64,000 nt of DNA, from the NCBI GenBank assembly GCA_018873225.1, contig JAEILZ010000001.1, positions 6,448,001 to 6,512,000 of the forward strand. The letters run 5' to 3'. Positions 53,976-64,000 of this stretch are shown piece by piece (the stretch's first letter is position 1; every line of letters begins with the position of its first letter). Source of the stretch: [Phialemoniopsis] sp. UDSM-2020. Lineage: Eukaryota > Ascomycota > Sordariomycetes > Thyridiales > Thyridiaceae. The position numbers and the translations under genes are program-made. The notes below the pieces were generated by a model. It ran no database searches. It was not told where the DNA came from and saw only the letters and a program-made list of their open reading frames with translations.

Positions 53976-56900
53976 TATAGATTAATAGATCGCCAGGTCA
54001 AACATGCTCCAGGAGATCTACTGCATGGCGGTAGTACGCGCCCGGTGGCGCAAAGGAGATCATGGAACGCATTCCGAAGCATCCAGATCTATAGAGCGCA
54101 AACGCTTCGGCTCACTTCCATATTGCAAGTCTTGGCAGCAATGTCTCAGTTGTTTCCAAACATTTCGGGGCGGAGCAAAGCAGGGTGAGGGTGCCTATGT
54201 CTCTGCCGGCTTGCCAAAGGAGCAACGCGGAGCCGTACACATCAAGCAGGCCAGACATGATTAATTGGAGCGGCAGTGAATGGCCGGCACAGCTGTCCAG
54301 CACACGCATCCCAAGGGACTACAGATCCCCACGGGGTCAATTAAAATCAGGCTAGATCCAACAGCAGATACGATTTTCGCCGAGAGGAAGATGGTGTGCC
54401 CGTGCGGGGATATCAGCCTGGGAATCGTGGGGTGAAACACACCTGTCGATGGACGCACGTAGGCAGTGTGTCGTGCCTAGACTCCCTTCAACGGAAGATG
54501 GGAAATTGGAGAAGCATCACACACACGCTCGCGTTCTCAGCATACCGTATCGATGAGCTGCGGGGGGCAACAACGTCGTGGGTGGACGGGCCGTAATGTC
54601 ATCTATGTGATGAATAACGCCGCGGAGAACCTAGACCGGCCGGTGCGAAATTTGGCAGGTCGGGACAGCCACTTGGGGTTGTATCCGGATTAATTGACTG
54701 GAATGAGCAGCCTGCCGAGGTCTTGGCGGCTCTGCCTGGGTACCATGAAGCCGTCCGCTGCCCGTTACGCGGACGTTTGAGGGGCCGTTTTTGACCCACA
54801 GGTTCAGGAGAGAGACCGGCAGTGTCGGCCGGTCCGGCCCCGCTATTTGCGGCCATCATCGGCAAGGCTTCAAGTTCATCGCCAGGGATACTGTTCTTCT
54901 CGCGAAGGAAGCAGAAAAAACCATCGAAATCGCAACGTTGAGGAGTCGATTCAAAATCTCCTCGCAGCTTGACCCTGGAGGTGGTATTGAAACCATGGCC
55001 AGGTGATTGGAGGCAAGCTGTCAGCCAAGGTAGGACAAGATTCACCAAGAGATTGGACATTACTCGCTCCGGTTGAATCTCCAGAGAATCAGGGTCAGCA
55101 GCGAATGAGAAGCCGGATGTGGCGCTGCCCAGGACGAAATGCCGGGGTGCTGTTACAATGCCAAGACGAGGGGTAGTCTGATGAATATCAGTTAATTAAG
55201 ATACATTGGCATCCGGATTCGGGTCGAGCAGCACTGACCCTGGTTGGCCACGCGTGGAGAACGCCTGACAACCGGGCATGAAAGCCCAGAAAAGGCCCTT
55301 GCTCACCCTAATAAGCTCGTTTTCACCTAGTACGAGCACGGAGACACAGAGGCCGCCGTCATTCATGCTTTGACACGCTGCTTCCAGATGTACAAGCGAT
55401 GACGATGTCGTAGCCGTAGCAGTCCTAGATTAAGCGAACAATACATGTCAATCAGCGGCTAATGTAAGCCTCACAGTGTTGGGTCAGGATTGTCTAGATG
55501 GGCCTCTTTCGCCTCGCTCCTGGCTTCCCCGAGGTTTTCCCGTCTTGCTCAGTCGGTCGCTGTCTACGATTTCTGATTTCAAGCGTCCAATCCACCCTCC
55601 CCCTAGATCAGATCAGTCTTGGCTTTCATGCTCGTGCTCTTTTGTCTTTTTACCCAGACACCCAGTTAGCTGGACGTCGATCTGTGACAACCGCCCCACA
55701 GCCCAGTGGCTTCTGCCGTGCGTCGCTGGCGTTTTCGCCGTCTACGATGTAACGCTAGGTCCAGAAACCCCCTGGCCGGGTACAACGTCTTGGCGCTTTA
55801 GATGAAGATCTCGCAAGTAGCTCCCCGACAGTCCAGATGAGTGAGCAAGCGACAACGCGTGCACTCAGGTAGCGAAGTGCGATCGGCTCGGTTGTTCAGC
55901 CGTACAGCTCAGCAAACCCGGGGACAGGGTTTCTCTTTTGGTCATGCACAGCACGCGAGACCCTGCCGCAGAAGAGCACGGCTTGGTTCCCGACGAGCCC
56001 TGCTGCAAATGAAAATCGCGGCAAGATATTGGGAGTCAGTGGCCCTCAGGTGTCCTTGTGGAGTTGATCTGCATAAACATGCGCTCATTTAGGGTCCTTC
56101 TGTTTGAGATTCAGCACGCAAGACGAGCCGGCGACCGCAGACTTGGATACTAGCGCACTCGAAGCGGAATACTGGTCCCCTTTCATCGATTTGCTCCAGA
56201 TGAATGGGCGTAAGCGACAGTTGAGGCGAGGACGATCGGCCTCGCCCCAGGTCAGACGGCTCGCTTGAGCTGCCGCCGTGGGCCGTTTGTGGAAGAAACC
56301 CGGTATCGCCGCAAATGTTTTAGAATTGAATCGACGGAGTGGATCGTCTTGGTGGATGCCTGATGACGACGTCTTGCACATGATATTCGAGTCTCCGGTC
56401 CAGACTTGGTCAACGATGCGGCGCCGTTGATGTCGCCCAGTCTACATGTGGCAAAATAATTACAATGGTGGCGTATTGGAGTTGGTCAAAAAATTGCTGT
56501 CCATTCGACGCTTCTTCGTTTGAAATCAGAAACCCAACCGAGTGTTGCCCGCGAGACCTTGGGGTGTAGCTGCGGACGCGAAACCACATCTATAAGTTAT
56601 TTGACACTCACGTTCGAAATCACCTCGCTGCCTCTGATCAATGAGAAGATGAGTTGCACTACAAAGGGAAATCGACAGCAACCTGTTGTAGAGTTCTTTG
56701 TGCCTTGCCACCTGTGATTGCTGTAGACTTCCAACCCCCGCAGGACCTACTATAGGGCCGCCGATGAGGTTCATCAATGCCGAGGAATGTAGATTGAGTA
56801 GTCCAAGGACTTGGCATCGTCGTGAATATCAATACCATTGGAAGGAACACACATTGCCCGGATAAGATGTCTATAGGACTTGCTAGTGACGTGGTAGACT

Positions 56901-56980
56901 ATACAGGATGCACGGGAAACCAAAGGACTTCATCATCATAGCCCCCTTCCACTAGTTCACAACATTCTTGACTACGGGCT

Positions 56981-58825
56981 TCATAGCGTAGTTCCAAGAT
57001 TAACATGAACTGCTTTCGACTGGGTGTATGCATCAAGGGCATACTTTCCAAGCTCTCGGCCAATACCGGACGACTTGTAGCCACCAAAGGGAATTTGATA
57101 CTGAGAGTCATTAGACGAGTTCACCCACACCATGCCACACTGCAGCTTGCGCGCGACAATATGAGCACGCTTGACGTTCTCCGTGAAGATGGCAGCTGCT
57201 AGACCATACTGGCTGGCATTGACCCTCTTGACAATCTCGGCCTCGTCGCTAAACTTTGCAATGGCAGCGACAGGTCCGAAGATCTCTTCCTGCACAATCT
57301 TCATATCTTCCGTCGTCTGTAGAGTTCTGTCAGCTCCCTGCACTTGCGGTCTTTCCATAGCTATTGGTCACATACATCTGCAAAGACGGTCGGCTCAAGG
57401 AAGTAACCCTTGGAGCCGTACTTGAGGCCACCATGTAGTAGTCTTGCGCCAGAAGCTTTGCCGGCTTCAATATATGAGAGAACGACGTCGCGCTGGCTCT
57501 TGGTTACCTGCGGACCTTGGTATGTCTCCGAATTGAAGGGATCGCCAATCTTGGCAGCGTTCTCCTTGGTGCGCTGCACAAATCGATCTAAGAACTCGTC
57601 ATAGATATTCTCGTGGACGTAAATACGGCTCGTTGCAGTGCAAACCTGGTGTTGAAACTGCAGTCAGTAAAATGGAAACAGATTTTGTAGAAGTCTCAGC
57701 TACATGAGCGCGGACTTACCTCTCCTTTGTTATCCATCACGCCTGCGTGGCTCCACTTCACAGCTTGGTCGAGATCAGCATCGGCAAATACGATACTCGG
57801 GCTTTTACCACCGCACTCGAGAGTGATGTTCTTCAGATTGCCAGCAGCTGCTCTCATGATAGCACGGCCAGTATTGGTACTCCCAGTAAACGCAATTTTG
57901 TCCACATCCATGTGGCTGGCAAGAGCTTTGCCAGCGATCCCTCCCAGACCCGGTATAATGTTGAGCACACCGGCTGGTAGGCCAGCGTCCACGACAAGCT
58001 TTCCAAAATAGAGAGCCGATAGTGGCGTCTGCTCCGACGGTTTGAGAACGACCGTGTTGCCGCATGCCAACGCCGGGGCAACTTTCCAAGCGAGCATCAT
58101 GAAGGGATAGTTCCTAGTTGCGAATATGAACATCAGCACCGCTATCCTTGAAAGTCCATCGTGCCATCCAGTTCTTTAATTTAAAAAGCTGGACCTACCA
58201 GGGGATTATTTGCCCGCATACTCCGAGCGGCTCTTGCAACACGTATGCCAGCTTAGCAGGGCTAGTCTCAATCGTAGTCCCGCAGATCTTGTCGGCGGCA
58301 CCGGCGTAGTACCGAAAGACATTGTAAGACTCGTCTAGGTCGACCTCGAGTGCGGAGCTGAGTGACTGTGGGGGTGTAAGCATGCTGTTCCTGACTACCC
58401 AGAAAGCTTTCTGTCGCCAAACTAACCTTGCCATTATCAAATGCGTCGATACCGGCAATGAGCTCCCGATCGCGGTCGATTAACTCGGCAAGCTTGTACA
58501 AGAAAGCGCCCCTTTCAGAGGCAGCCAATTTTGACCATGGGCCTTCGAACGCGGCACGAGCGGCGGCAACTGCATCGTCGACCTGTGCTTCTGACGAGCC
58601 AGCGATCTTGACGATTTCCTCTCCCGTGCTGCGGGGCTCAGCTTAGCTATCTGGTCTGGCCTCGGAGCTCACCATCGCACTGCAAACGCACTGCCGGAGG
58701 ACTTACGTAGGGTTCTCGACAGCGAAACTCTCGCCTGCACCTTTGACGAACTTGTTATCAATAAACAGCCCAGTTGGTTGGCTGTACTTCTTGCCGTTGG
58801 GCAGCGCAATCTCAATCGACGACAT
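56981..58825 (-). CDS. Aldehyde dehydrogenase (NAD(P)+-dependent, class 1/2 type)
   Basis: Enzyme of 495 aa from six minus-strand exons: 58825-58707, 58628-58427, 58365-58199, 58113-57720, 57645-57376 and 57316-56981. It oxidises aldehydes to carboxylic acids. Motifs in order: [25 protein letters not shown], the cofactor stretch [21 protein letters not shown], the general base Glu262 in TLECGGKSP, and the catalytic Cys296 in GEVCTATSR. EEIFGPV and [14 protein letters not shown] complete the family set. There is no presequence, so it is probably cytosolic, like fungal AldA. The usual F-x-x-x-G-Q before the Cys is altered to DNKGE, which is uncommon. Upstream is a gap of nearly 1 kb to the b5-reductase fusion, which runs divergently. 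Confidence 0.95.
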
Positions 58826-59782
58826 CGTAAAAGCACACAGTTGGAATCTGAGACTTGACTGGGAGGTTCTGCCTAGCTTGCAAGAAGCAGAACTTGTCTT
58901 TTCACTTCTATGTTGGAGATAAGACACGCGGAGACGTCACCTTGCATTCGTGTTGTGAAACGGTCCGTTCCCTGCAGCAAGATTGCTCTCGTGCGGAGTT
59001 GTCTAGGCGTCGCATGGCCATTCCACATCAGGATAATCATGGCGACGCGGGGTAGAAGCAGCTTGTGCAAGCTCCAGAGCAAAGTCGAATCGGGTGCTAT
59101 ATCATCTTGGGCTAGGCTATCGATTAAGACCAAGTGTGACTCGAGTCGAGCCAGAGGGACAGCTAGGGCACGGAGTCCGGACAGCGCTGACATTCTTGGG
59201 TATCAACCCTCGACAGTGTCAACAAGTATCTTATTTTGTCGCGGCTCGATAGTTGACCTGCATATGAGACGTACAGTCCCAAGTTCAAAATGGCGCCACA
59301 GCACTGAACTAGCTTACATGTAGCGTGTAGCTAGAGAGGAAATTCCAATGAGAACTTTCAACAATTGTCCTATGCTGCTGTGTGGGGAAAAATATGACCT
59401 CTTGCGCTGTGGCCCATGTCGGACTCCGTGCAAAGTCCCGATGCTCGGGTGCTAGTCTCGCGCTTGGCCCAAACAAGGAATTTATCGCGGAAACAGAATA
59501 CACAGGTGGGTCAGATCTCGACTCCCGACCTGCACCTCGCTCTCCGCGGGCAATGAGGAATGTCATCAGTTGGTGCCGAAAGTGTATTGGAGAAAAAGCT
59601 TGGGGAGAGGGGCAGGGGATATGCAACAATCATCGAGCTCTCGATTCTTCAAGGTTTCTGTTGCGTTCTCAGCCCCTCATTTCGTTGCCATCCTTTCTGC
59701 TCCGATTTCTAGCAGGCTTGCGAATCGCGAGGGCAGTTCTCTTCCTCTCTCGCGAGCTATTCGCCTTGCCTCGCCTGCCGTT
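58826..59782. other. Divergent promoter region of aldehyde dehydrogenase and b5-reductase fusion
   Basis: 957 nt. It may contain the start of a longer b5-reductase isoform at the in-frame ATG 59621. No other element recognised. Confidence 0.4.
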
Positions 59783-61076
59783 ATGGCACCGCAGTTTACC
59801 CTGACCGATGTTGCGTCGCAAAATACCAAGGATGATATCTACATCGCCATCCGTGGCAGAGTTTACAATGCGTCTTCATTTCTAGATGAGCATCCGTAAG
59901 TCCTTGCCCTCATGCCCCTTGAGCATTCTTCAGCTCGTCATGTCTACGTCTAACTTCGCTCCGGTAGAGGCGGTGGCGATTTATTACTCGAGGTAGCTGG
60001 ACAGGACGCCACTGAGGCCTACACGGACGCTGGTCATTCCGACGAAGCAGACGAGATCCTCCAAGACCTTGAAATCGGTATCCTCAAGGCAGACTCTGAT
60101 ATCCTGCCGATCTCACCGCCAGGGGTAGCAGTGATTGAGCAAAAGAACGGAATTGGAGAGACCGTTACGGTCAAAATATTGAGACCAGACGTCTTTCAAG
60201 AGTTTGAACTGGAGAGGAAAACAGTGATATCTCATAACGTTGCCATGTAAGCCCAGCCTTCTGCTCTGACTATGAATTCGTGACGATGATGCGTCTGATT
60301 CTTAGTGGTAGTTATCGCTTCAAGCTTCCTTCATCCGACGCCGTTTTCGGCCTGCCAATCGGCCAGCACATATCTATTGGAGCGATGCTCCCCCAGCCCG
60401 ACGGCACTATCAAGGAGATTGTGCGCTCCTACACGCCCATCTCTGGCGACCATCAACCTGGTTTCTTCGACCTTCTAATCAAGTCGTACCCCCAGGGCAA
60501 CATCTCTCAACACCTCGCAGGTCTTACGATAGGTCAGAGCATCCGCGTCCGCGGACCGAAGGGCGCGTTTATTTACACGCCAAACATGGTTCGGCGTTTC
60601 GGCATGATTGCTGGCGGTAGTGGAATCACACCTATGTTGCAGATTGTCCAGGCGATCTCTCGGGGACGGTCACAAGGTGACAAGACCGAGGTTGACCTGA
60701 TCTTTGCGAATGTCAACGAGGAAGATATCTTATTACGGGAGGAGTTGGACACTCTATCCCAAGCGGATCCTGCCATCCGGGTGCACTACGTCCTCAATAA
60801 TCCACCAGAAGGATGGACTGGAGGCGTGGGCTTTGTCAGCGCGGATATGATCACGGTGAGTTTACCACATGCACCTTTTGGAGCGTCTTGCTCCCGCCTT
60901 CTGCCTGTAGCTAATAGTTGTGCTAGAACTGGCTCCCGAAGCCTGCAGATGATATAAAAATTCTACTCTGCGGGCCACCGCCCATGGTGGCTGGGATGAA
61001 GAAGATTACCGAAAGTTTGGGATACCAGAAGGCACGGCCAGTAAGCAAATTGGATGATCAGGTATTCGCGTTCTAG
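59783..61076 (+). CDS. Cytochrome b5 / NADH-cytochrome b5 reductase fusion
   Basis: Protein of 361 aa from exons 59783-59895, 59968-60246, 60312-60855 and 60927-61076. Residues 1-75 form a cytochrome b5 domain with the heme ligands His37 (in DEHPGGGD) and His61 (in DAGHSDEA). After a linker the reductase module follows: [23 protein letters not shown], the FAD-binding VRSYTPIS, the NADH motif GGSGITPM and LLCGPPPMV. Electrons would pass from NADH through FAD to the tethered heme. The usual N-terminal membrane anchor of Cbr1 is absent. An upstream in-frame ATG at 59621 would add 54 Ser/Arg-rich residues resembling a mitochondrial presequence. The acceptor of intron 2 is ambiguous by 6 nt. Confidence 0.92.
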
Positions 61077-61655
61077 GAATAGATAGTCATCTCTGAGTGA
61101 GAGTCACCGAATAGATAAGGGCATTTAGATCGTCTCTTTGTAATCCGCAGCAGACAAAGGATGAGGGGGCAAAACATTGGTTGTTGTCTGCCATTTCGGA
61201 GTGTCTAAACACCTCTGTACCGTCAACAGACCCCAGCAAGGTCATCAAAATAAATTATCAGTATAGTATGGAGATCTGTTGATGTAATCTTCTGGTTCCA
61301 ATTGATGTGAAAGGAATAATCTAGTCCACAGGAGAAAGACTGCTTCTGTCCGTAGTGGCGTTGATATATGTAACACGTCAGACGTTTACTGACCATATCA
61401 CGCTATTTCAAAACGTAGTGGACGTATCTATAGCAGATATATAATAGACCCTCCACCCAGATTCCATTTCCTCCCCCATATTTCTCCAACTACACTCCCC
61501 ACATTCTACTCGTAAATGTGCAACCCTTCGTCACTCTTCGATTCTTCTTGCTTTGTATGATTACTCGCCAGTCACTGAGAGATAGCTCAATTTCACAATC
61601 ACGACTGTTTGAAGCTGTCTTGCGGGTTCAAGAACACCTTACCTATACTCACAAC
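61077..61655. other. Spacer between b5-reductase fusion and Zn2Cys6 gene
   Basis: 579 nt. It should hold the promoter of the second regulator. No strong motif. Confidence 0.4.
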
Positions 61656-63590
61656 ATGCCGCCGAAGCGTCCGTATGTGCCCAAAGTCAAGGGTGCGTAT
61701 CATTCAGTGTTCTTGAACCTCCATATTTAACCATTGCCGGAGCATTTCTTCTCAGAGTGTGATCTGACATCCACTATTCGATGCTAGGTTGTTTTGAGTG
61801 CTCCAAACGCCGCATTCACTGTGATCGTGCGGAGCCAACATGCCGCAAATGCACCGACAAAGGCATCTCTTGCAGCGGGCTCGGCCGCCGCCATCGCTTC
61901 AATTACAGAGTTGCCGCAAGAGGGAAGCTAAAAGGCCAAAGTGCCGAGTCTGCCTTTGGTGCCTCGTACGTATTCGATGCTCTAACCGCTGTTGCGTAGC
62001 ATATCCTGACGAAAACACATGATCAAGGGTGTCGCCCTGGAATAGTTCTAACGGTAATGCCTCGTCTGAACCAGAGACAGGAAGTTCTCCTCGATATTGG
62101 GAGTTCACGTGGATGCCGGACGGAAGAGATGACTCTACACAGGTGCCGAACCGAGTTCACCAAATCGGCACACGGCCGAGTTTAGATTGGGCATCGCTAG
62201 GCGCAATGCTCAGTGACCTGTCAGATACCGCAGGATGCAGATTTAACGAAAAAGGTGTCATGAACACACCAATTTCCATTACCACAGAGAGAGAGAACGC
62301 AGAACTCCAGGGCAAACATATGCACATACAGAGCGTTGCTGGCTTGACTGACCATGCTAGTAAGCATGACTTCAGCTTTGATAGGCATGGCATTTCAGGA
62401 CGCCTTACGCTAGATTGTCCGCTTGCCCCTTCGCTGGCTCCTGATGGACTTGGCTCTACCGAGGAATTCATGCTACCGTACTGTGAGTGAAACTATTTAT
62501 CTCCTACCTCAGTATCCTCTCGGCTTGCTAACCGATGGGTGTTGTTAGTCTCCCAGCATATAGCCCAAGAGATGATCGTTGTGGATAGACCGCACAATGG
62601 TTGGAGGTCACTGATACTTCCGATCGCTCGGACCGATGAGTTGGTTAGAAACGCAGTCCAAGCCGCATGTGCCTTTCATATATCATTGGATTTCTGTGAA
62701 GATGCCGCCTCTACAAGTACCATAGCCTCGATTTGTCTAGTCCCCAGCGTCAATTTCCATCGCCGGTTCGCACAGAGCAAGTATGCAAGCGCTATCAGGG
62801 GACTTCAGGCTCAACAGCTCGGTGCCCGGGATGGCGCGGGGAGGCGGTGTATCTTGATAACCATCTTGATCCTTCTGGTTTGTGTCATGATTACCGCCGA
62901 CGACGATTTTCGTATCCTCATCCGGATGCTCGAAGCGGGGATTGGGTCACTCGTTTTAAGAGATGGTTCTTGCCAGTCGGAGTTGACGGATTTCATCACC
63001 AGACAGAGTCGCAAGTAGGTCTACTCCCAAATATGCACTTGACTAATCATTGATATCTGCTAACAGGAAGTGGTAGATTGCTTCTTTATGCTGCTCCTCT
63101 GATGTCCAAGCAAGACGGGATAGAAGCTATGTCGGCGCCTGAGATGTCGCAAGTATTTGAGTGTCTTGAGTTCTGCAGACTACGCGTTCCTCGCCACGAG
63201 CCTATGATTTTGCTTGTCAAAGATCTTCTGGACCAGGCCCGGATTATTTATCTCAACCAGGTGACACACGCTGAAATGACGGCATATGAAAGAGGAGTTC
63301 TGTTTTCCCACTCTATCGGCAGGGTCCAGAAGTACATCGACACGCTCAAAACGTTCCCAATGGACTCGCCGGGGGAACATGTTCTCGTATGGGCCTCATT
63401 CTTTGCTGCTGCAGACGCAGTGTTGAAGGAACATCAGGAATTCTTCGAGGCCTTTATTCTTCGACAACATGCACGCAGCGGCTTCTTCAATCTGATCAGG
63501 GGCTTACAGTGTTTACGCAAGATTTGGACCGGTAACGACCAAGGGAGGTGGGCCCATCTATTGCCATCAGAGAAGTTGTTTATAGCATAA
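61656..63590 (+). CDS. Zn2Cys6 transcription factor (fungal_trans_2-like)
   Basis: Nuclear regulator of about 551 aa from exons 61656-61692, 61788-61965, 62028-62482, 62549-63014 and 63071-63590. The zinc cluster is interrupted by the first intron just before its first Cys: Cys 14, 17, 24, 31, 34 and 41 (GCFECSKRRIHCDR, then CRKCTDKGISC). A basic stretch GRRHRFNYRVAARGK follows. The C-terminal regulatory region resembles fungal_trans_2: LVRNAVQAACAFHISLDF, GRLLLYAAPLM, VFECLEFCRLRVPRHEPM and VLVWASFFAAADAVL. Donor and acceptor choices for introns 2 and 4 have in-frame alternatives, so a few residues may differ. Targets unknown; the divergent pair to its left suggests no clear pathway. Confidence 0.87.
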
Positions 63591-64000
63591 TATGAAAGAG
63601 TTATTGTGCCGCGCCTGGTGATGTCCGCGGAGTCTGTCGTACCTCATAGATTTGTTACATTCGCTAGGCAGACTGTATATAATATCACCCAGTCTAGAGC
63701 ACCATGTACAGAATACGTCACTCGTCGTCTGGGCCGCAGAGACATGGATGTACAGACGCTGCCAGGGTCGGATCAACCATGTCTAAAGGCAGTCAAGTAG
63801 GTCAATAAACTTTTGCTTGTCTAGGTGGATAGGACCGGCGCCCGCGGACACCGTTATTATCAAGAAGACGACACAACCTCTTCCATCACGCAATCATGGC
63901 TCCGCGCGACAACTCGCCATGTGGCAGGTCGCAGTGTCGGCTTAGTGACTTCATGAGGCAGCTATGATTTGAATTAAGAATCATTGCGTTATAATAATAC
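63591..64000. other. 3' flank of regulator to window end
   Basis: 410 nt after the second regulator. No coding exon or element recognised. Confidence 0.4.

Larger units (their letters stand above)
53670..56980. other. 3.3-kb intergenic region upstream of cellobiohydrolase
   Basis: The longest gene-free stretch. The left end is the cellobiohydrolase promoter (TATA and candidate Cre1 sites listed separately). A 153-codon minus frame at 54599-55060 has an ATG and a hydrophobic start but is low-complexity and unmatched. The rest shows short frames only. Confidence 0.45.

Noticed and set aside
54599..55060. 153-codon minus-strand frame with hydrophobic start
   Set aside because: Begins with ATG and a signal-like stretch, but the rest is Pro/Ser/Gly-rich without a match; could be chance in a 3.3-kb gap.

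Overview
The window looks like chromosomal DNA of a filamentous ascomycete (Pezizomycotina, probably Sordariomycetes). The reasons are: genes interrupted by short (about 48-105 nt) GT-AG introns with CTAAC/CTGAC branch points; two Zn2Cys6 transcription factors; two HET-domain proteins; a Pth11-like rhodopsin-domain membrane protein; a GH7 cellobiohydrolase; an eqolisin (G1) protease; and a fungal PAD1/FDC1 pair. Genes lie on both strands with gaps of 0.3-3.3 kb. I found no rRNA, tRNA, CRISPR array or intact transposon. About 28 protein genes are supported. Exon structures were built by hand from splice signals, frame and family consensus.

Layout. 0-15 kb: the 3' part of a 3-isopropylmalate dehydrogenase; a secreted CAP/PR-1 protein; a flavin monooxygenase; a 7-TM rhodopsin-domain protein; a Baeyer-Villiger type monooxygenase; a class-V PLP enzyme; and a membrane-anchored GH114-like glycosidase. 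15.5-23.6 kb: an alpha/beta hydrolase, a Zn2Cys6 regulator and a head-to-head PAD1/FDC1 pair, bracketed by two related copies of a small Cys-rich orphan protein. 23.8-33.1 kb: a HET protein, a purple acid phosphatase, a P450 and a polytopic GT90 glycosyltransferase.

33.9-48.0 kb: two orphan genes, a HET protein with a long Arg/Ser-rich N-terminus, a RING-H2 membrane protein and a P-type cation ATPase. 50-53.7 kb: a small secreted-enzyme group (eqolisin and GH7 cellobiohydrolase) around an orphan gene. 57-63.6 kb: an aldehyde dehydrogenase, a cytochrome b5/b5-reductase fusion and a second Zn2Cys6 regulator.

The clearest functional module is PAD1 (makes prenylated FMN) plus FDC1 (uses it to decarboxylate phenylacrylic or sorbic acids), with an adjacent regulator. 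The arrangement recalls the weak-acid decarboxylation cluster of Aspergillus niger. The most novel feature is the pair of small Cys-rich paralogues flanking that module; I recognise no family for them, and one copy appears frameshifted at its C-terminus.
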